DNA from: Cloeon dipterum
Lineage: Eukaryota; Arthropoda; Insecta; Ephemeroptera; Baetidae
DNA: 64,000 nt
Assembly (NCBI RefSeq): GCF_949628265.1
Contig: NC_088790.1
Coordinates: 16,186,545-16,250,544, forward strand
Direction: 5' to 3'
The notes below the pieces were generated by a model, which saw only the letters and a list, made by a program, of their open reading frames with translations, did not search any database and was not told the DNA's origin. Of the stretch, positions 41,901 through 50,278 are shown piece after piece. A program made the position numbers and the translations under genes. Position 1 is the first letter of the stretch, and every line of letters begins with the position of its first letter.

Positions 41901-44900
41901 TGATGAGCATAATTTTCAAACTTTTTATCACAATTAAAATGGTTAAAAAATATATTTTGGATATTGAACTGAAGTAGCCTGAAATTATTAATAAAATGCA
42001 ACACATATAAGTTAGAGAACAGGCAAAATGTTCATTTTCTTGCAAATTAAATCTGTCTGTCTTTTAGTCTCTCCGTGTTTTAAAATTAAGTCCATCAGAC
42101 GCTGTCTAGCAAATTTTCTCTCTGCATTATATTAAACCTGCAATGAACGCATCACCATAAAGTTCATAAGTGTATAGTCAATATAACAGGTTGTGAGCAA
42201 ACTTGCATAAACAACGCTTTCCACGTATATTGCACGGCGTCACGCCAGCCAGGGCGGTGGGGTGGTAATCGTGTGTGGCTCAAATAAGCTATACATCCAT
42301 TACGCTGATGTTTGATTCACAGCCGACCCATTTGCCGCGAAGCCGAGCTCGTGCGGTGAGCTCGTGTGCTATCACGGCGCCACGTGCGAGATGAAAGCGG
42401 GCAAGCCCGAGTGCAGCTGTAGAATCGCCTGCTCGGAAGATGCTCCCGTCAGATCGCAGGTACTTAAAATGCATCTCCTGCACGGACGCGCGGTGAATGA
42501 GCTCCGATTCAATTGCAGACTGTGTGCGGCAGCGACGGCCAAACCTACTCCACTGAATGCCAAATGAAGCAGTACGCCTGCCGCTACCAAAAAGAAATCA
42601 AGGTGCAGGGCTCGGGATCTTGTCGAGGTAAGAGACCAACGAACGGCCTTTTGTGTCTGCATGCACTTTAAATAATTGACGAATTGCATTTTGCTGCTCA
42701 AACAAAAACTGTATCAAAGCAGGTTGATTGACTCTTTGTTTGAGAGAGTGTCTCAAAAGAGAAAAGAGCAGCTTGCAGTGTCTGTGTATTTTTTACCAAT
42801 AAATTAAGATTTAATGGTTGATTTTGGGTTACTGTTTGGGGTGCAAAAAAAGTGTTGAAGGGGTGGCATTCTTAGACTGCTTTGGCTATCTAGGTGAAGT
42901 TGAGACTAATTTAGTGGTGTGCAGTTTTTGAAAATCTGACCAAAAGATGCTGAGATTTAAGAGTCGAAACATTTTTTTTAAAATAAAAACAAAAATATTT
43001 TAGCTTTTATTTAAAAAAAAGCTATTTCAGATTTTGGCGTTATCTTTTGCGCTCTAAAAGGTGACTATATTAAAAATAAAATCAACAAGATCTTCAAACC
43101 CCTTCCAGGACTTTATGTACAGTTCCTGGAGCAATTTTCACTTTTATATTATAAAAAAAATCAATTTGCAAGAGACACGAAGCATCTCAGAGTAATTTTC
43201 AAAGGTTTAAACCCAATTTAACCTATATTTCAACACACGCGAATCAAAATTAAATAAAAATATGATCTGGTTGAAACTGCGTTATAATTTTGGCAAAATT
43301 TTAAACTCCTCACTCAGAGTTAGGCATCACCGAGGCGCCAATGCAGCACTGGACGGGCGCCCTGAGTTCACCCCTGTACAAGTCGACGCGTCACCTTTTG
43401 CCCCTGGAGCAGTTCGGGGGTGACTCGGCATGGGCCAAGAACGGTGGTCACAAGCCAACACCCGCAACGATCCAGGTGCGCGCGCTGCTCGGCGACTCCT
43501 GTTCGAGGGACCTGGATTGCGTCGTCGTGCACAGCCGATGCTCGAGCAACGTTTGCGTCTGCAAGGAAGGCCACGCCGAGGCTCCTGATCATCTCGAATG
43601 CATTTGTAAGATTTTTCCCAAGGAACTGAGAAAACAAAACCTTCTTGTGTGTCTTTGATCCGAAAAATAGTTAAAAATAATTCCTCTAGGCAAGCATTTT
43701 TTGGTTTAAAGGGAATGGTGCGAAAAATACAAAAGATCTAAAATTTATTTTGGCATCATGCAGGGTTACAATTTACTGGTTTCCAGTGAACATTGCTTCA
43801 TTTGTTTGATATTATTTACCAACAAAATCAACCCCCCCCCCCCATCACTAAAAAAATATTTAATTGACTGAAGGATAGAAAGAAAAAAGCCTGGAAGTTG
43901 ACCAGTTTTATTCTGCTCTACGAAAAACACGTGCGAGACTCTGATTCAAATTTTAAAAAATCCCTAAAATATAAAAATAAGCTTTAGTAAAAAGAAGGGA
44001 AAACGTCAAATTGAGGTTACTTTAGCTGCGCTTAAAACGTATTATTTACAAAAATTAAATCTAAACTAATCTCAAAAGTGTGACACAGCTCAAAAAATTG
44101 TTAATACATATTTTTAATTTTTGTAACAATTTTTACTTCTTTGCAAATTAAAACATAATGCATTTGCTCCCGTCAGTGCATGCTTTTCGAAACTGAAACT
44201 AGTCAATTCAATTATGCACGGTAATCGGCCTAATCAAAGCTCCAAATTCCGCAGCTAACAACCCCAGGTACAAGAGGGGTTGTTCGTCGCTACCGTGTCA
44301 CAACGGTGGCACCTGCTACGATCTTGACGAGGGTCTGTTCGAGTGCAAGTGCCAATCAAACTGGACTGGAGTCCAGTGCCAGCAGGTGGCGGTCAAGAAA
44401 GGTGATGTGTGCTCTATTTCAAGCGGATCATTAGAGTTAATTATGCGTGTGCGTGCAGAGTACGACATTCCTGCGTTTGACGGCCACTCTTTCGTTCAAC
44501 TGAAGCGACTGAAGGCGTACAACAAGTTTAGCATAGAGATTGAGTTTAAAACGTATGCAAACGACGGGATTTTGCTGTACAATCAGCAGAAGGCGGACGG
44601 AACTGGAGATTTCATCTCGTTAGCCATTGTCAACAGGTATGCAAATTTTAAATCACGCATGGTTTCCAAGAAATCTCACCGCGCTGATTTAAAAAGATCT
44701 TTGTGCAAATTTATCTGTGGGTACTAATTTTGAAATTAATCCAGATTTAAATAATGTCGTTTTAATTAATATTTAGAAACAGAAACAGTTTTTGTTTATA
44801 TTCTTGTTTTCGTGGTGGCAAAATAAATTGATTTCTTGCAAAAATGAATTTTCAGTCACTTGGAGTTCCGCTACAACCTGGGAAATGGCCCTGTCGTTAT

Positions 44901-47900
44901 CACCTCTCATGAAAAAGTGCAACTCAAGAAGTTCCACCACGTTGTCGCTCGAAGGTATCACCGCGATGGTGTGCTCAAGCTAGACGACTTTGAGGACGTC
45001 GCGGGACAGTCCCAGGGGAGCCTGAAGTCTCTTGACCTGCAGGAGGACGCTTTCGTTGGCTATGTTCCAACTCAAGAAAAGAAGTGCGCGAGAATTAAAT
45101 ATTTTAAACATTTTAACACCTCGTTTTTTTATCAGTCTGTTAATTTTTTAAATGCCTTTTTGTTACTTCACGTTTTTGGTTTGAATTATCGAAAATTTTA
45201 GGCAAGGCCATCTTCAGAGGAAATAGAAAAATATGGCACTAGTTTTGACATTGAAACAATCAATTTTTGTCTAAAAGACGCCTCGAGTTTAAATTTCACT
45301 CCTAAACACCCTACATATATATAATGTATGGTTTGTTATTTTCCCTATTTCTAGGAAATTAAAGAGTAAAAGGAAAATACCTTTGAATGCAAATTAATGT
45401 TTTAACAATTTCACAATTTTGTTTAATTTTTCCTCATTCTTCTTTTTTTATTCGTAAAAATAAAACATCTGTTGTATTTTTAATATTTTGGATACCACTT
45501 ATTTCACCACCAGGGTATTTGAAAACATCGGGACAAGCCTGGGCCTGATTGGGTGCATTCGGAAACTGAAAATCGGTCGGAAGGTGGTGGAGCTGCACGC
45601 CGGGCGCGACGCCATGGTGGAGAAGACGCAGGGCATGAGAGAGTGCGGCGAGAACCCGTGCTCGGTGCTGCCTTGCCTCAACGGCGGAACCTGCCTCGCC
45701 ATCGACTCGGTTAACTTCAAGTGCGCCTGCAACCCTGGCTTCTCGGGGGCCACCTGCGCCGTCCTGGTCGCGCCCTGCGCCTCCTCGCCCTGCGCCGCCG
45801 GCGCCGAGTGTGTCGAGCTCGTCACCGGCTTCACCTGCCAATGCCCCATCGGGAGAAAAGGAAAAACCTGCCACGAAGGTGAGGAAGAAGCACCTGCGTA
45901 ATGAGAAAGTATGCAACTGGCTGAGAACGCATGCCAAGCCTGTTGCATACATATCAAACTTCTTTCAATAAATAATTACAAATCCTAAATTTATTTTTGG
46001 CTCAAGAAATTTTGTATTAAAAAAATATTTATTTACTTGTTACAGGGATAGAAAAAATGTATCTTTAAATTAAAAAACGGCTCAGCTCTGCGCAGATTTG
46101 CTCAGGATATTTTTGTGCTTGTGAATTTTTGTGAAGGGGAGGCGGCGGAGTTGACAAGCTTTTTTCACTCGTTTCCTCTTTTCGTTTGTTGCTCAGCAAT
46201 GCGTAAATTCGGACGTTTCCAACGAGAATTTTGGAATATGAATTTTGGTTTGGAGGTAAAAAAAAAAACTGCTGATCCGAGGCCCAAAGAAGCCGAAATA
46301 GCAGCTGTGCAGAACAAGAACGTGTTATTCAATTTTTTCTTCTCAGAATTTCCCTATTAGCTTTGCATCCTGAGTAAATCCGCGTGGGGCTGAAGCATTT
46401 CATAAAATTTCATAAAACCTAACTGATCTGCGTCTGTATTCCTTCCTTTTTAATATTTTACCTTATTTCTTATGTCTTTTAAGTGACACAAGAAACACGA
46501 ATTAACTAAAGTCATTGTATTCGACTGACTATATAGCAATTATTATTCTCCAACCCTTTTTTTCATTCTTGTTAAGTATAAAAGTGTTTTTATTCACACA
46601 GTTCCATGTTTTATTATTTCAGTCGAGTCGAATTTGCCTGAGGTCTTCACGCCCGAGTTCCAAGGCGACTCGTTCCTTGCTCTTCCTAAGCTTGAAAACG
46701 TGGCTCGCGCGTTTTCCCTGGAGGTGTGGTTCATGTCCCGGACGCCGTCTGGCCTGCTTTTGTACGACGGCCAGTTGATCGGAGGCAGAGGCGACTTTAT
46801 TTCCCTCAACCTGGTGGACAAATATGTCCAGTTTAAATTCGATCTTGGGAGTGGATCTGCAAACATTACGTAGGTTTCGTGTTTTTAATTAAATTTTATT
46901 AGAAATTTTACTTCATTTTTAATCAACGTAAATTTTTAAAATTTAAATTTACAGATCTCCTCACCCCGTGAAACTGAACGAGTGGCACATGATCAGGGTA
47001 AGCAGAATAGACAAAGAGGGCACCCTTCAAGTAGACAACGATACCGTCGTCAAGGGCTCTTCAGGTCCTCCCCTGAACGAACTCAACCTTGAGCTTCCCT
47101 TTTATATTGGCGGAGTTCCGTGAGTTCCAAAAAACCAAAATAAAAATAATGTTTAAATTTTGAAATATTTTTCTTAGATCTTTAAACGAAGTGAGCCGCG
47201 ACTCGGGCGTCACTGTCGGTCTTACCGGGGCAATTCAGCGAGTTATGGTGAACGGCGAGGCGTTGGGCGATATCCTGAAGCGGGCCATCACTAAGAGAGG
47301 AGTGACTCGCTTCTCAGGCCGCCCCTGCGACGACAAAGACCCTCCGTGTCAGAACGGCGGGATTTGTCACCCTCGTCTGAACGACTTTGTCTGCAAATGT
47401 GCTCCCAGCTTCACAGGAAATCAGTGCCAACAAAGTAAGATTCAATTGATGAAATTTCCGAGTTCATTCCTGGAAGCGAATTTTATACGAAATCATTTTA
47501 ATAATTTCATTATTATACATACTTTTGGGTTAGCCTTGTCAGTCTGTGCCCTTTCTGGCACTGCCCCAAAGGAATTAAAGTTTTTGTGTTTATAATATTA
47601 ATAAATTGAAATAATTACAAATAAGAGGGCTATACTCTTTTGTGGTGCCGCATTCATGCATATAATCTTTGGGAAACATGAGGAAACGTTTAAATAAATC
47701 GATTCAATTTGAAAATTTCACAGAAATCGGGGACGATGGCGTAGAGAGACCTGTCAAATTCACAGGAGAAACCTTCCTTCAATACTCCTACAAAGCCATC
47801 CAAAAGTAAGTGTCCAACTTGATTGTCCATCTCAAAAAATAACAAGCTGGCATGGATGGACAGGGCTGCGAGTAACCAAAGCTTGACTTCTGCTAACATT

Positions 47901-49110
47901 TCGGAGGAGGTAGATGTAGAGGAGGAGGTGTACGAGGACGACAATGACGAAGGCGTTGACATAAATGAGGACGAGGACGACATTTACGACGAAGATGATT
48001 TTGAATTCTTTGACGAAAGGTTTTATTTTTCTCGCCCTGCAGGGAAGCCATAAAAAAGATGTTTACAAAATTCAGGAAAAAAGGCGAAAGGAACAACCGC
48101 TACGAACTGAAGGTCCGCACTCAGGAGTTGAACGGCCTGCTTCTGTGGACGAACAAGGGCAACACCCTGAAGGACGACTACATGGCCATCGCCGTCGTGA
48201 ATGGCTTCCCCGAGCTCAGTTTTAATCTGGGGAGACAAAAGTCTCCACTCTTGATTCAGTCAAAGGTGATTTAAACGCTTGCTGCACCTAGTCAGTGGAT
48301 TTATTGTTTGTTTGTCTGGAAGATGCGCGTTTCTGACGGCGTATGGCACAATATCACCGTCCAACGGAGGAGGAGGCACGCCGAGATCATTGTCGACAAG
48401 TCTGATCCTGTCCGAGGGGTTGCAGAACAGGGAGCCTCCTTGCTCAACACAAACGGCCGCCTTTGGATTGGTAAGAATATGTATTTATATTTACTTGCAA
48501 ATTAAAGAAATTGCATTATAGAAATTTGAAACTTAGTAATAATAATTTGCTTTGCAATATGACTTCAAGTTAGGGTTTTTTATCTAGAATGGTCATATAA
48601 CTGTTTCTACTTATATCTATTTTTCTCCTCCAAAATTTATCTCTTAGCAAAAAATGAAGGAATTGACTCAGAGTAATTACGTATTGGAAAAACTGTCATA
48701 TAGAATTGATGATAAATCAAGTAAGATACTGCTTACGTTTTAAAAATAAAATTTTCCTTGGTTTAAAATCATTCAATCAAAGATTACTAAAATAAACCTT
48801 ACTCAAAATATAATATTATATAATATTTGCTTCAGCTACCTCCCTCCCCCAAGATCTTGAATCGCATCTGAGTCTTGACTTATCAGAATTTATCAGTTTA
48901 ATCAACTCGTATTTTTTATTGACCAATTTAAACTAACTGCAATTTAAAAATTTTGCAGGCGGTGCGCCCACTCTTCCGCCCGGTCTGCCTGCCGAGTACT
49001 ACTTGGGTTTCCGCGGCTGCGTCACGAACGTGAAGGTGGACAAACGTCCGCTGCACCTGGTACGACACGCGGAAAACTCGCCCGCCACGCACTTCTGCGA
49101 AGCCAACTGA
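23604..49110 (+). CDS. agrin: Agrin, secreted basement-membrane proteoglycan (27 coding exons)
   Basis: Multidomain extracellular-matrix protein. In vertebrates agrin is a heparan-sulfate proteoglycan that binds laminin, dystroglycan and LRP4 and organises synapses. The model joins 27 exons into about 1677 aa. It has a signal peptide (about residues 1-19), Kazal 1-7 (about 24-575), a lustrin-type Cys module (584-633) and a CCPDGKTP module. Two laminin-EGF domains follow (about 670-769), then Kazal 8 (about 775-851), an EB-like Cys module (about 910-947) and EGF1. LG1 (about 998-1175), EGF2-3, LG2 (about 1256-1440), EGF4 and LG3 (about 1480-1677) complete it. The laminin-EGF pair carries the agrin signature RDDCEQMTG. 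The order Kazal, LE, LE, Kazal, EGF/LG matches agrin rather than perlecan. Missing relative to vertebrates: the NtA domain, a visible SEA domain, and one of nine Kazals. Most module borders are phase 1. The start is the first in-frame ATG and is followed directly by a hydrophobic leader. Confidence 0.93.
23917..28441 (+). other. agrin: Agrin intron 1 (4.5 kb)
   Basis: Non-coding. It holds GC-richer blocks (about 25.3-25.9 and 27.0-27.4 kb) and one copy of a dispersed repeat (26510-26722). I see no additional Kazal exon. Confidence 0.8.
26510..26722 (+). repeat. Dispersed repeat pair 2, copy A
   Basis: Aligns with 57735-57925 in the Nup37 region. The shared end is TTTTTTTAAAGCGGCT followed by TGTG, and upstream are ATTCCCG and an AATT..C.CCCTTTTC-like stretch. 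It is diverged and has no coding capacity. It may be a fragment of a short non-autonomous element. Confidence 0.6.
28442..28620 (+). CDS. agrin: Agrin exon 2: Kazal 2, first part
   Basis: Enters in phase 1 (DPCAGLLC) and encodes [14 protein letters not shown]. It leaves in phase 0 before GTTAGT at 28621. The Kazal domain is completed by exon 3. The same phase-0 split inside a Kazal recurs at exons 5/6 and 14/15. Confidence 0.9.
28621..29496 (+). other. agrin: Agrin intron 2
   Basis: AT-rich, ending in TTGCAG at 29491-29496. Nothing else is recognised in it. Confidence 0.8.
29497..29749 (+). CDS. agrin: Agrin exon 3: end of Kazal 2 and Kazal 3
   Basis: [10 protein letters not shown] completes Kazal 2. 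[14 protein letters not shown] through [13 protein letters not shown] to GACG forms Kazal 3. The donor is GTAATT, phase 1. Confidence 0.9.
29750..31385 (+). other. agrin: Agrin intron 3 (1.6 kb)
   Basis: Contains a CCCT-rich simple tract (about 30162-30200), a CpG-containing block (about 30.3-30.5 kb) and a 10-bp inverted repeat framed by 12-bp direct repeats (30848-30889). Confidence 0.75.
30848..30889. repeat. Inverted repeat framed by direct repeats
   Basis: TAGAGTCCTT (30856-30865) and AAGGACTCTA (30868-30877) are perfect reverse complements around AC. They sit between two exact copies of GATAGACATAGA (30848-30859 and 30878-30889), which partly overlap the arms. Confidence 0.85.
31386..31601 (+). 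CDS. agrin: Agrin exon 4: Kazal 4
   Basis: [14 protein letters not shown] through [14 protein letters not shown] to DGLCS. The donor is GTGAGT at 31602, phase 1. Three in-phase acceptors (exon starting at 31386, 31392 or 31395) are possible, differing by 2 and 1 codons. The longest form is given. Confidence 0.88.
31602..32895 (+). other. agrin: Agrin intron 4 (1.3 kb)
   Basis: Non-coding. It includes copy B of dispersed repeat pair 1 (31821-31986) and a GC-richer block near 32.6-32.8 kb. Confidence 0.75.
31821..31986 (+). repeat. Dispersed repeat pair 1, copy B
   Basis: Diverged direct-orientation partner of 21593-21783, about 10 kb away. It has the same ordered motifs, from CCCAGGTTGC to CAACGAGAG. 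Confidence 0.65.
32896..32993 (+). CDS. agrin: Agrin exon 5: Kazal 5, first part
   Basis: Encodes [13 protein letters not shown] and [10 protein letters not shown], the follistatin-like half of a Kazal module. It enters in phase 1 and leaves in phase 0 before GTAAGT at 32994. Confidence 0.88.
32994..36176 (+). other. agrin: Agrin intron 5 (3.2 kb)
   Basis: Splits Kazal 5. It contains GC-richer blocks at about 33.7-34.0, 34.4-34.8 and 35.2-35.6 kb, TATA-like strings (33871 and about 34810), and a T-rich tract near 35.94 kb. No exon is supported. A cysteine-containing frame at 35159-35524 lacks module spacing. Confidence 0.7.
36177..36291 (+). CDS. agrin: Agrin exon 6: Kazal 5, second part
   Basis: [13 protein letters not shown] through HKGDCG. 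It enters in phase 0 after TTGCAG and leaves in phase 1 before GTACGC. Confidence 0.9.
36292..36602 (+). other. agrin: Agrin intron 6
   Basis: A 311-nt intron ending in a pyrimidine-containing stretch and TTCAG. No further content is seen. Confidence 0.8.
36603..36812 (+). CDS. agrin: Agrin exon 7: Kazal 6
   Basis: [36 protein letters not shown] and FYGEC form a complete Kazal module in a phase 1-1 exon. The donor is GTAAGA at 36813. Confidence 0.9.
   Translation, partial: TRALRLSASLERFARQANVCVPVHVRSAAQNRCVRPTASLTPASAIWSGLAVPSCRSCRSSSTASARKN
36813..37286 (+). other. agrin: Agrin intron 7
   Basis: AT-rich, 474 nt, ending CCGCAG. Nothing else is recognised. Confidence 0.8.
37287..37628 (+). 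CDS. agrin: Agrin exon 8: Pro/Thr linker and Kazal 7
   Basis: A roughly 45-residue linker rich in Thr, Pro, Gly and Lys ([16 protein letters not shown] onward) precedes Kazal 7 ([33 protein letters not shown]). It is a phase 1-1 exon. Confidence 0.9.
37629..38598 (+). other. agrin: Agrin intron 8 (1.0 kb)
   Basis: AT-rich intron ending CGTTGCAG. No coding module is seen. Confidence 0.75.
38599..38619 (+). CDS. agrin: Agrin exon 9: candidate 21-nt microexon
   Basis: Between TTGCAG and GTGCTT lies a 21-nt, phase 1-1, stop-free segment encoding DVERKAT plus a shared Gly codon. Skipping it preserves frame, so it may be optional or not an exon at all. Confidence 0.5.
38683..38835 (+). CDS. agrin: Agrin exon 10: lustrin-type cysteine module
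   Basis: CNGDTPLI, then DCPSGSYCH and FAKCCRK. The spacing of Cys, Gly-Ser-Tyr-Cys-His and the final CC is that of lustrin-type cysteine repeats. Phase 1-1. I do not know this module at this site in vertebrate agrin. Confidence 0.85.
38836..39693 (+). other. agrin: Agrin intron 10
   Basis: 858 nt, AT-rich, no module seen. It ends in a pyrimidine tract and AAAGCAG. Confidence 0.75.
39694..39816 (+). CDS. agrin: Agrin exon 11: CCPDGKTP module, start of laminin-EGF 1
   Basis: [14 protein letters not shown] through NAGCP resembles the GCCPDGKTP segment of vertebrate agrin. It is followed by CNCNKL, which opens laminin-EGF 1. The donor is GTGCGT, phase 1. Confidence 0.88.
39817..40604 (+). other. 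agrin: Agrin intron 11
   Basis: 788 nt, very AT-rich, with no recognisable content besides splice signals. Confidence 0.75.
40605..40745 (+). CDS. agrin: Agrin exon 12: laminin-EGF 1
   Basis: [20 protein letters not shown] and [12 protein letters not shown] give the laminin-type EGF spacing. Phase 1-1, donor GTGAGT. Confidence 0.92.
40746..41499 (+). other. agrin: Agrin intron 12
   Basis: 754 nt, AT-rich, ending TTTCTGCAG. Nothing else is recognised. Confidence 0.75.
41500..41643 (+). CDS. agrin: Agrin exon 13: laminin-EGF 2
   Basis: [18 protein letters not shown] and [12 protein letters not shown]. The RDDCEQMTG string is shared with vertebrate agrin and is the best single orthology marker in the gene. 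Confidence 0.95.
41644..42322 (+). other. agrin: Agrin intron 13
   Basis: 679 nt, AT-rich, with no coding module. Confidence 0.75.
42323..42459 (+). CDS. agrin: Agrin exon 14: Kazal 8, first part
   Basis: [14 protein letters not shown] and [12 protein letters not shown]. It leaves in phase 0 before GTACTT. The next intron is only 59 nt. Confidence 0.9.
42519..42627 (+). CDS. agrin: Agrin exon 15: Kazal 8, second part
   Basis: [14 protein letters not shown] to GSGSCR. This Kazal follows the laminin-EGF pair, as the last Kazal does in vertebrate agrin. Donor GTAAGA, phase 1. Confidence 0.92.
42628..43317 (+). other. agrin: Agrin intron 15
   Basis: 690 nt, AT-rich, ending in a CTCAG acceptor. 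No SEA-like exon is visible here. Confidence 0.75.
43318..43605 (+). CDS. agrin: Agrin exon 16: linker and EB-like cysteine module
   Basis: About 58 residues of linker are followed by [20 protein letters not shown] and HLECI, which has the spacing of EB modules. In vertebrate agrin a SEA domain occupies this interval; no SEA pattern is visible here. Confidence 0.85.
43606..44254 (+). other. agrin: Agrin intron 16
   Basis: 649 nt. It contains a run of twelve C residues (43832-43843) in otherwise AT-rich DNA. Confidence 0.8.
44255..44401 (+). CDS. agrin: Agrin exon 17: EGF1
   Basis: [18 protein letters not shown] and [12 protein letters not shown] form a standard EGF domain. The assigned donor is weak (GTGATG at 44402, phase 1). 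An alternative GTGGCG donor lies at about 44386. Confidence 0.85.
44459..44636 (+). CDS. agrin: Agrin exon 18: LG1, first part
   Basis: [15 protein letters not shown] and [20 protein letters not shown] are typical of the first strands of a laminin-G domain. It leaves in phase 2 before GTATGC. Confidence 0.93.
44856..45083 (+). CDS. agrin: Agrin exon 19: LG1, middle
   Basis: [17 protein letters not shown] and the following strands to DAFVGYVP. The 3' border is set by phase 2 joining to exon 20. The donor there (GTGCGC) is weak, so the last few residues are uncertain. Confidence 0.85.
45084..45513 (+). other. agrin: Agrin intron 19
   Basis: 430 nt, AT-rich, ending CACCACCAG. Nothing else is seen. 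Confidence 0.75.
45514..45878 (+). CDS. agrin: Agrin exon 20: end of LG1, EGF2 and EGF3
   Basis: [12 protein letters not shown] closes LG1. PCLNGGTC ... GFSGATC is EGF2 and PCAAGAEC ... [12 protein letters not shown] is EGF3. Donor GTGAGG, phase 1. Confidence 0.93.
45879..46622 (+). other. agrin: Agrin intron 20
   Basis: 744 nt intron without a recognised module. It ends in ATTATTTCAG. Confidence 0.75.
46623..46869 (+). CDS. agrin: Agrin exon 21: LG2, first part
   Basis: [37 protein letters not shown] and [12 protein letters not shown]. It leaves in phase 2 before GTAGGT. Confidence 0.93.
46955..47119 (+). CDS. agrin: Agrin exon 22: LG2, middle
   Basis: [11 protein letters not shown] through [11 protein letters not shown]. 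There is no intron where the vertebrate y splice site falls. The following intron is 58 nt. Confidence 0.93.
47178..47434 (+). CDS. agrin: Agrin exon 23: end of LG2 and EGF4
   Basis: [13 protein letters not shown] closes LG2. [14 protein letters not shown] and [12 protein letters not shown] form EGF4. Donor GTAAGA, phase 1. Confidence 0.93.
47724..47805 (+). CDS. agrin: Agrin exon 24: LG3 start
   Basis: [17 protein letters not shown] is the first strand region of LG3. It leaves in phase 2 at GTAAGT (47806), at the position homologous to the vertebrate z splice site. Confidence 0.93.
47864..48019 (+). CDS. agrin: Candidate alternative acidic exon at the agrin z site
   Basis: A stop-free, 156-nt segment inside the 237-nt intron between exons 24 and 25. 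Flanked by CAG and GTTTTAT, it begins and ends in phase 2, exactly as exons 24 and 25 require, so it would insert 52 codons in frame. About half of the residues are Asp or Glu (for example [15 protein letters not shown]), with one N-glycosylation sequon (NIS). Two later acceptors (exon starting at 47873 or 47882) are also in phase. The polypyrimidine tract is poor, so use must be tested by RNA. Confidence 0.45.
48043..48265 (+). CDS. agrin: Agrin exon 25: LG3, second part
   Basis: A basic stretch ([18 protein letters not shown]) precedes [16 protein letters not shown] and LSFNLGRQ. It leaves in phase 0 before GTGATT. The next intron is 57 nt. Confidence 0.93.
48323..48470 (+). CDS. agrin: Agrin exon 26: LG3, third part
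   Basis: [14 protein letters not shown] through NTNGRLWIG. Donor GTAAGA at 48471, phase 1. Confidence 0.93.
48471..48958 (+). other. agrin: Agrin intron 26
   Basis: 488 nt, AT-rich, ending TTTTGCAG. Confidence 0.8.
48959..49110 (+). CDS. agrin: Agrin exon 27: end of LG3 and stop
   Basis: [19 protein letters not shown] and a final FCEAN, with stop TGA at 49108-49110. The last Cys pairs with the GCV cysteine in LG domains. Confidence 0.95.
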
Positions 49111-50278
49111 ACAATCCGAGGATTGCCATATCCACCCGTACATCGGATTAAGTGTTTTCGTTTTCGAAAACAAAGAGAGCGAGTGCTTGTTTTCGGTTTT
49201 CGTGCGGTGAGAAGCTCAGCCAAAAGTGTGAAGTATGCATGTCTTTTTCTCTTTGTTAATTTTGTACTGCGTTCGATTATGTACCAGAGGGAAAACGGAA
49301 AATTATATAGACATATCATATACACGATGAGAACACGCATATAATCAGTTTGGATAGAATTGGAAATAATAATATGTATAAGAGAAGATTCTGAGACTGC
49401 TCTCCCCCTATCCTTTTGTTGACAATGTGATTCAGCCTGAGAATGCGAGGAACACACACAGCAAATATCAAAAACTACTGTGAGGAAACATCCAATTTTA
49501 GCGAGAATATATACATATATTATAAAGTATTATGTTTTATTATTTGCAGTGCATTATTATATATGGTGTTGTCATGAATTTGAAGCGGAATTTCTTGAGC
49601 GCAAATGTAAAATAACTTGGCATTGAATCGCCTCACCATGTATATATGTAATGAAATTCGGCAGGCTTCAGAACGGTCATTTTCTGCGTTCAAAAAACTC
49701 TCCTGGTGCGAAAACTTGTGTCACATAATAAAAGTGATAATATTTTCACGTCGGTTGTTTCCTTCCAAGACTACAGTAAAATTATTTTTCACCTTGACTC
49801 TCTGAATCAACATCAGGTGTAAATTCAATATTTATTGCTTTATACCGCTGAGAAATTCTTAAAATAAATTGTTTGAAACGATCATTATAGAGAGGTTTAG
49901 AAAGTTCTTCTTGCTAGAATGAAAATGCTTTAAATCAATAGCAAAAACACCTATTATTATTATTATTAACATCAAAATTGAGTCGAGAGCTCTTTTTACA
50001 AACTATATGTATAATTTTTGGATTTGTCTGTCGATAAATTATTCGTGTATGAAGCGAGGATAAAAGGAATTAATTTTGAACAATTTTATAGGCAACGGTA
50101 CAGTTAAAAATTACAGTATGAAAATCAAATTTTTAGTGCTCTCTCTTAAGGTCTAAAACTTAAGAAGGAACTGTAAAAGTAACGTAAAAATAAATATCAT
50201 TCGCTGTTCAATATATTATTGTCACTTAAACTTCAAAGAGTACAGGATAGGTGACATTTTTAAATTATAAATATTTCT
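49111..50278. other. Agrin 3' UTR and convergent intergenic DNA
   Basis: AT-rich non-coding DNA between the agrin stop (plus) and the GTPase-like gene stop (minus). It has AATAAA at 49727-49732 and 49863-49868 and an ATT triplet run near 49.95 kb. No open frame here has coding character. Confidence 0.7.
49727..49732 (+). terminator. Candidate agrin polyadenylation signal
   Basis: AATAAA about 620 nt after the agrin stop. A second copy is at 49863-49868. Either could be used. Confidence 0.3.

Noticed and set aside
45434..45957. Minus-strand frames of 150-172 codons over agrin exon 20
   Set aside because: Antisense of two EGF domains and LG1. No family match, while the plus strand is clearly coding.
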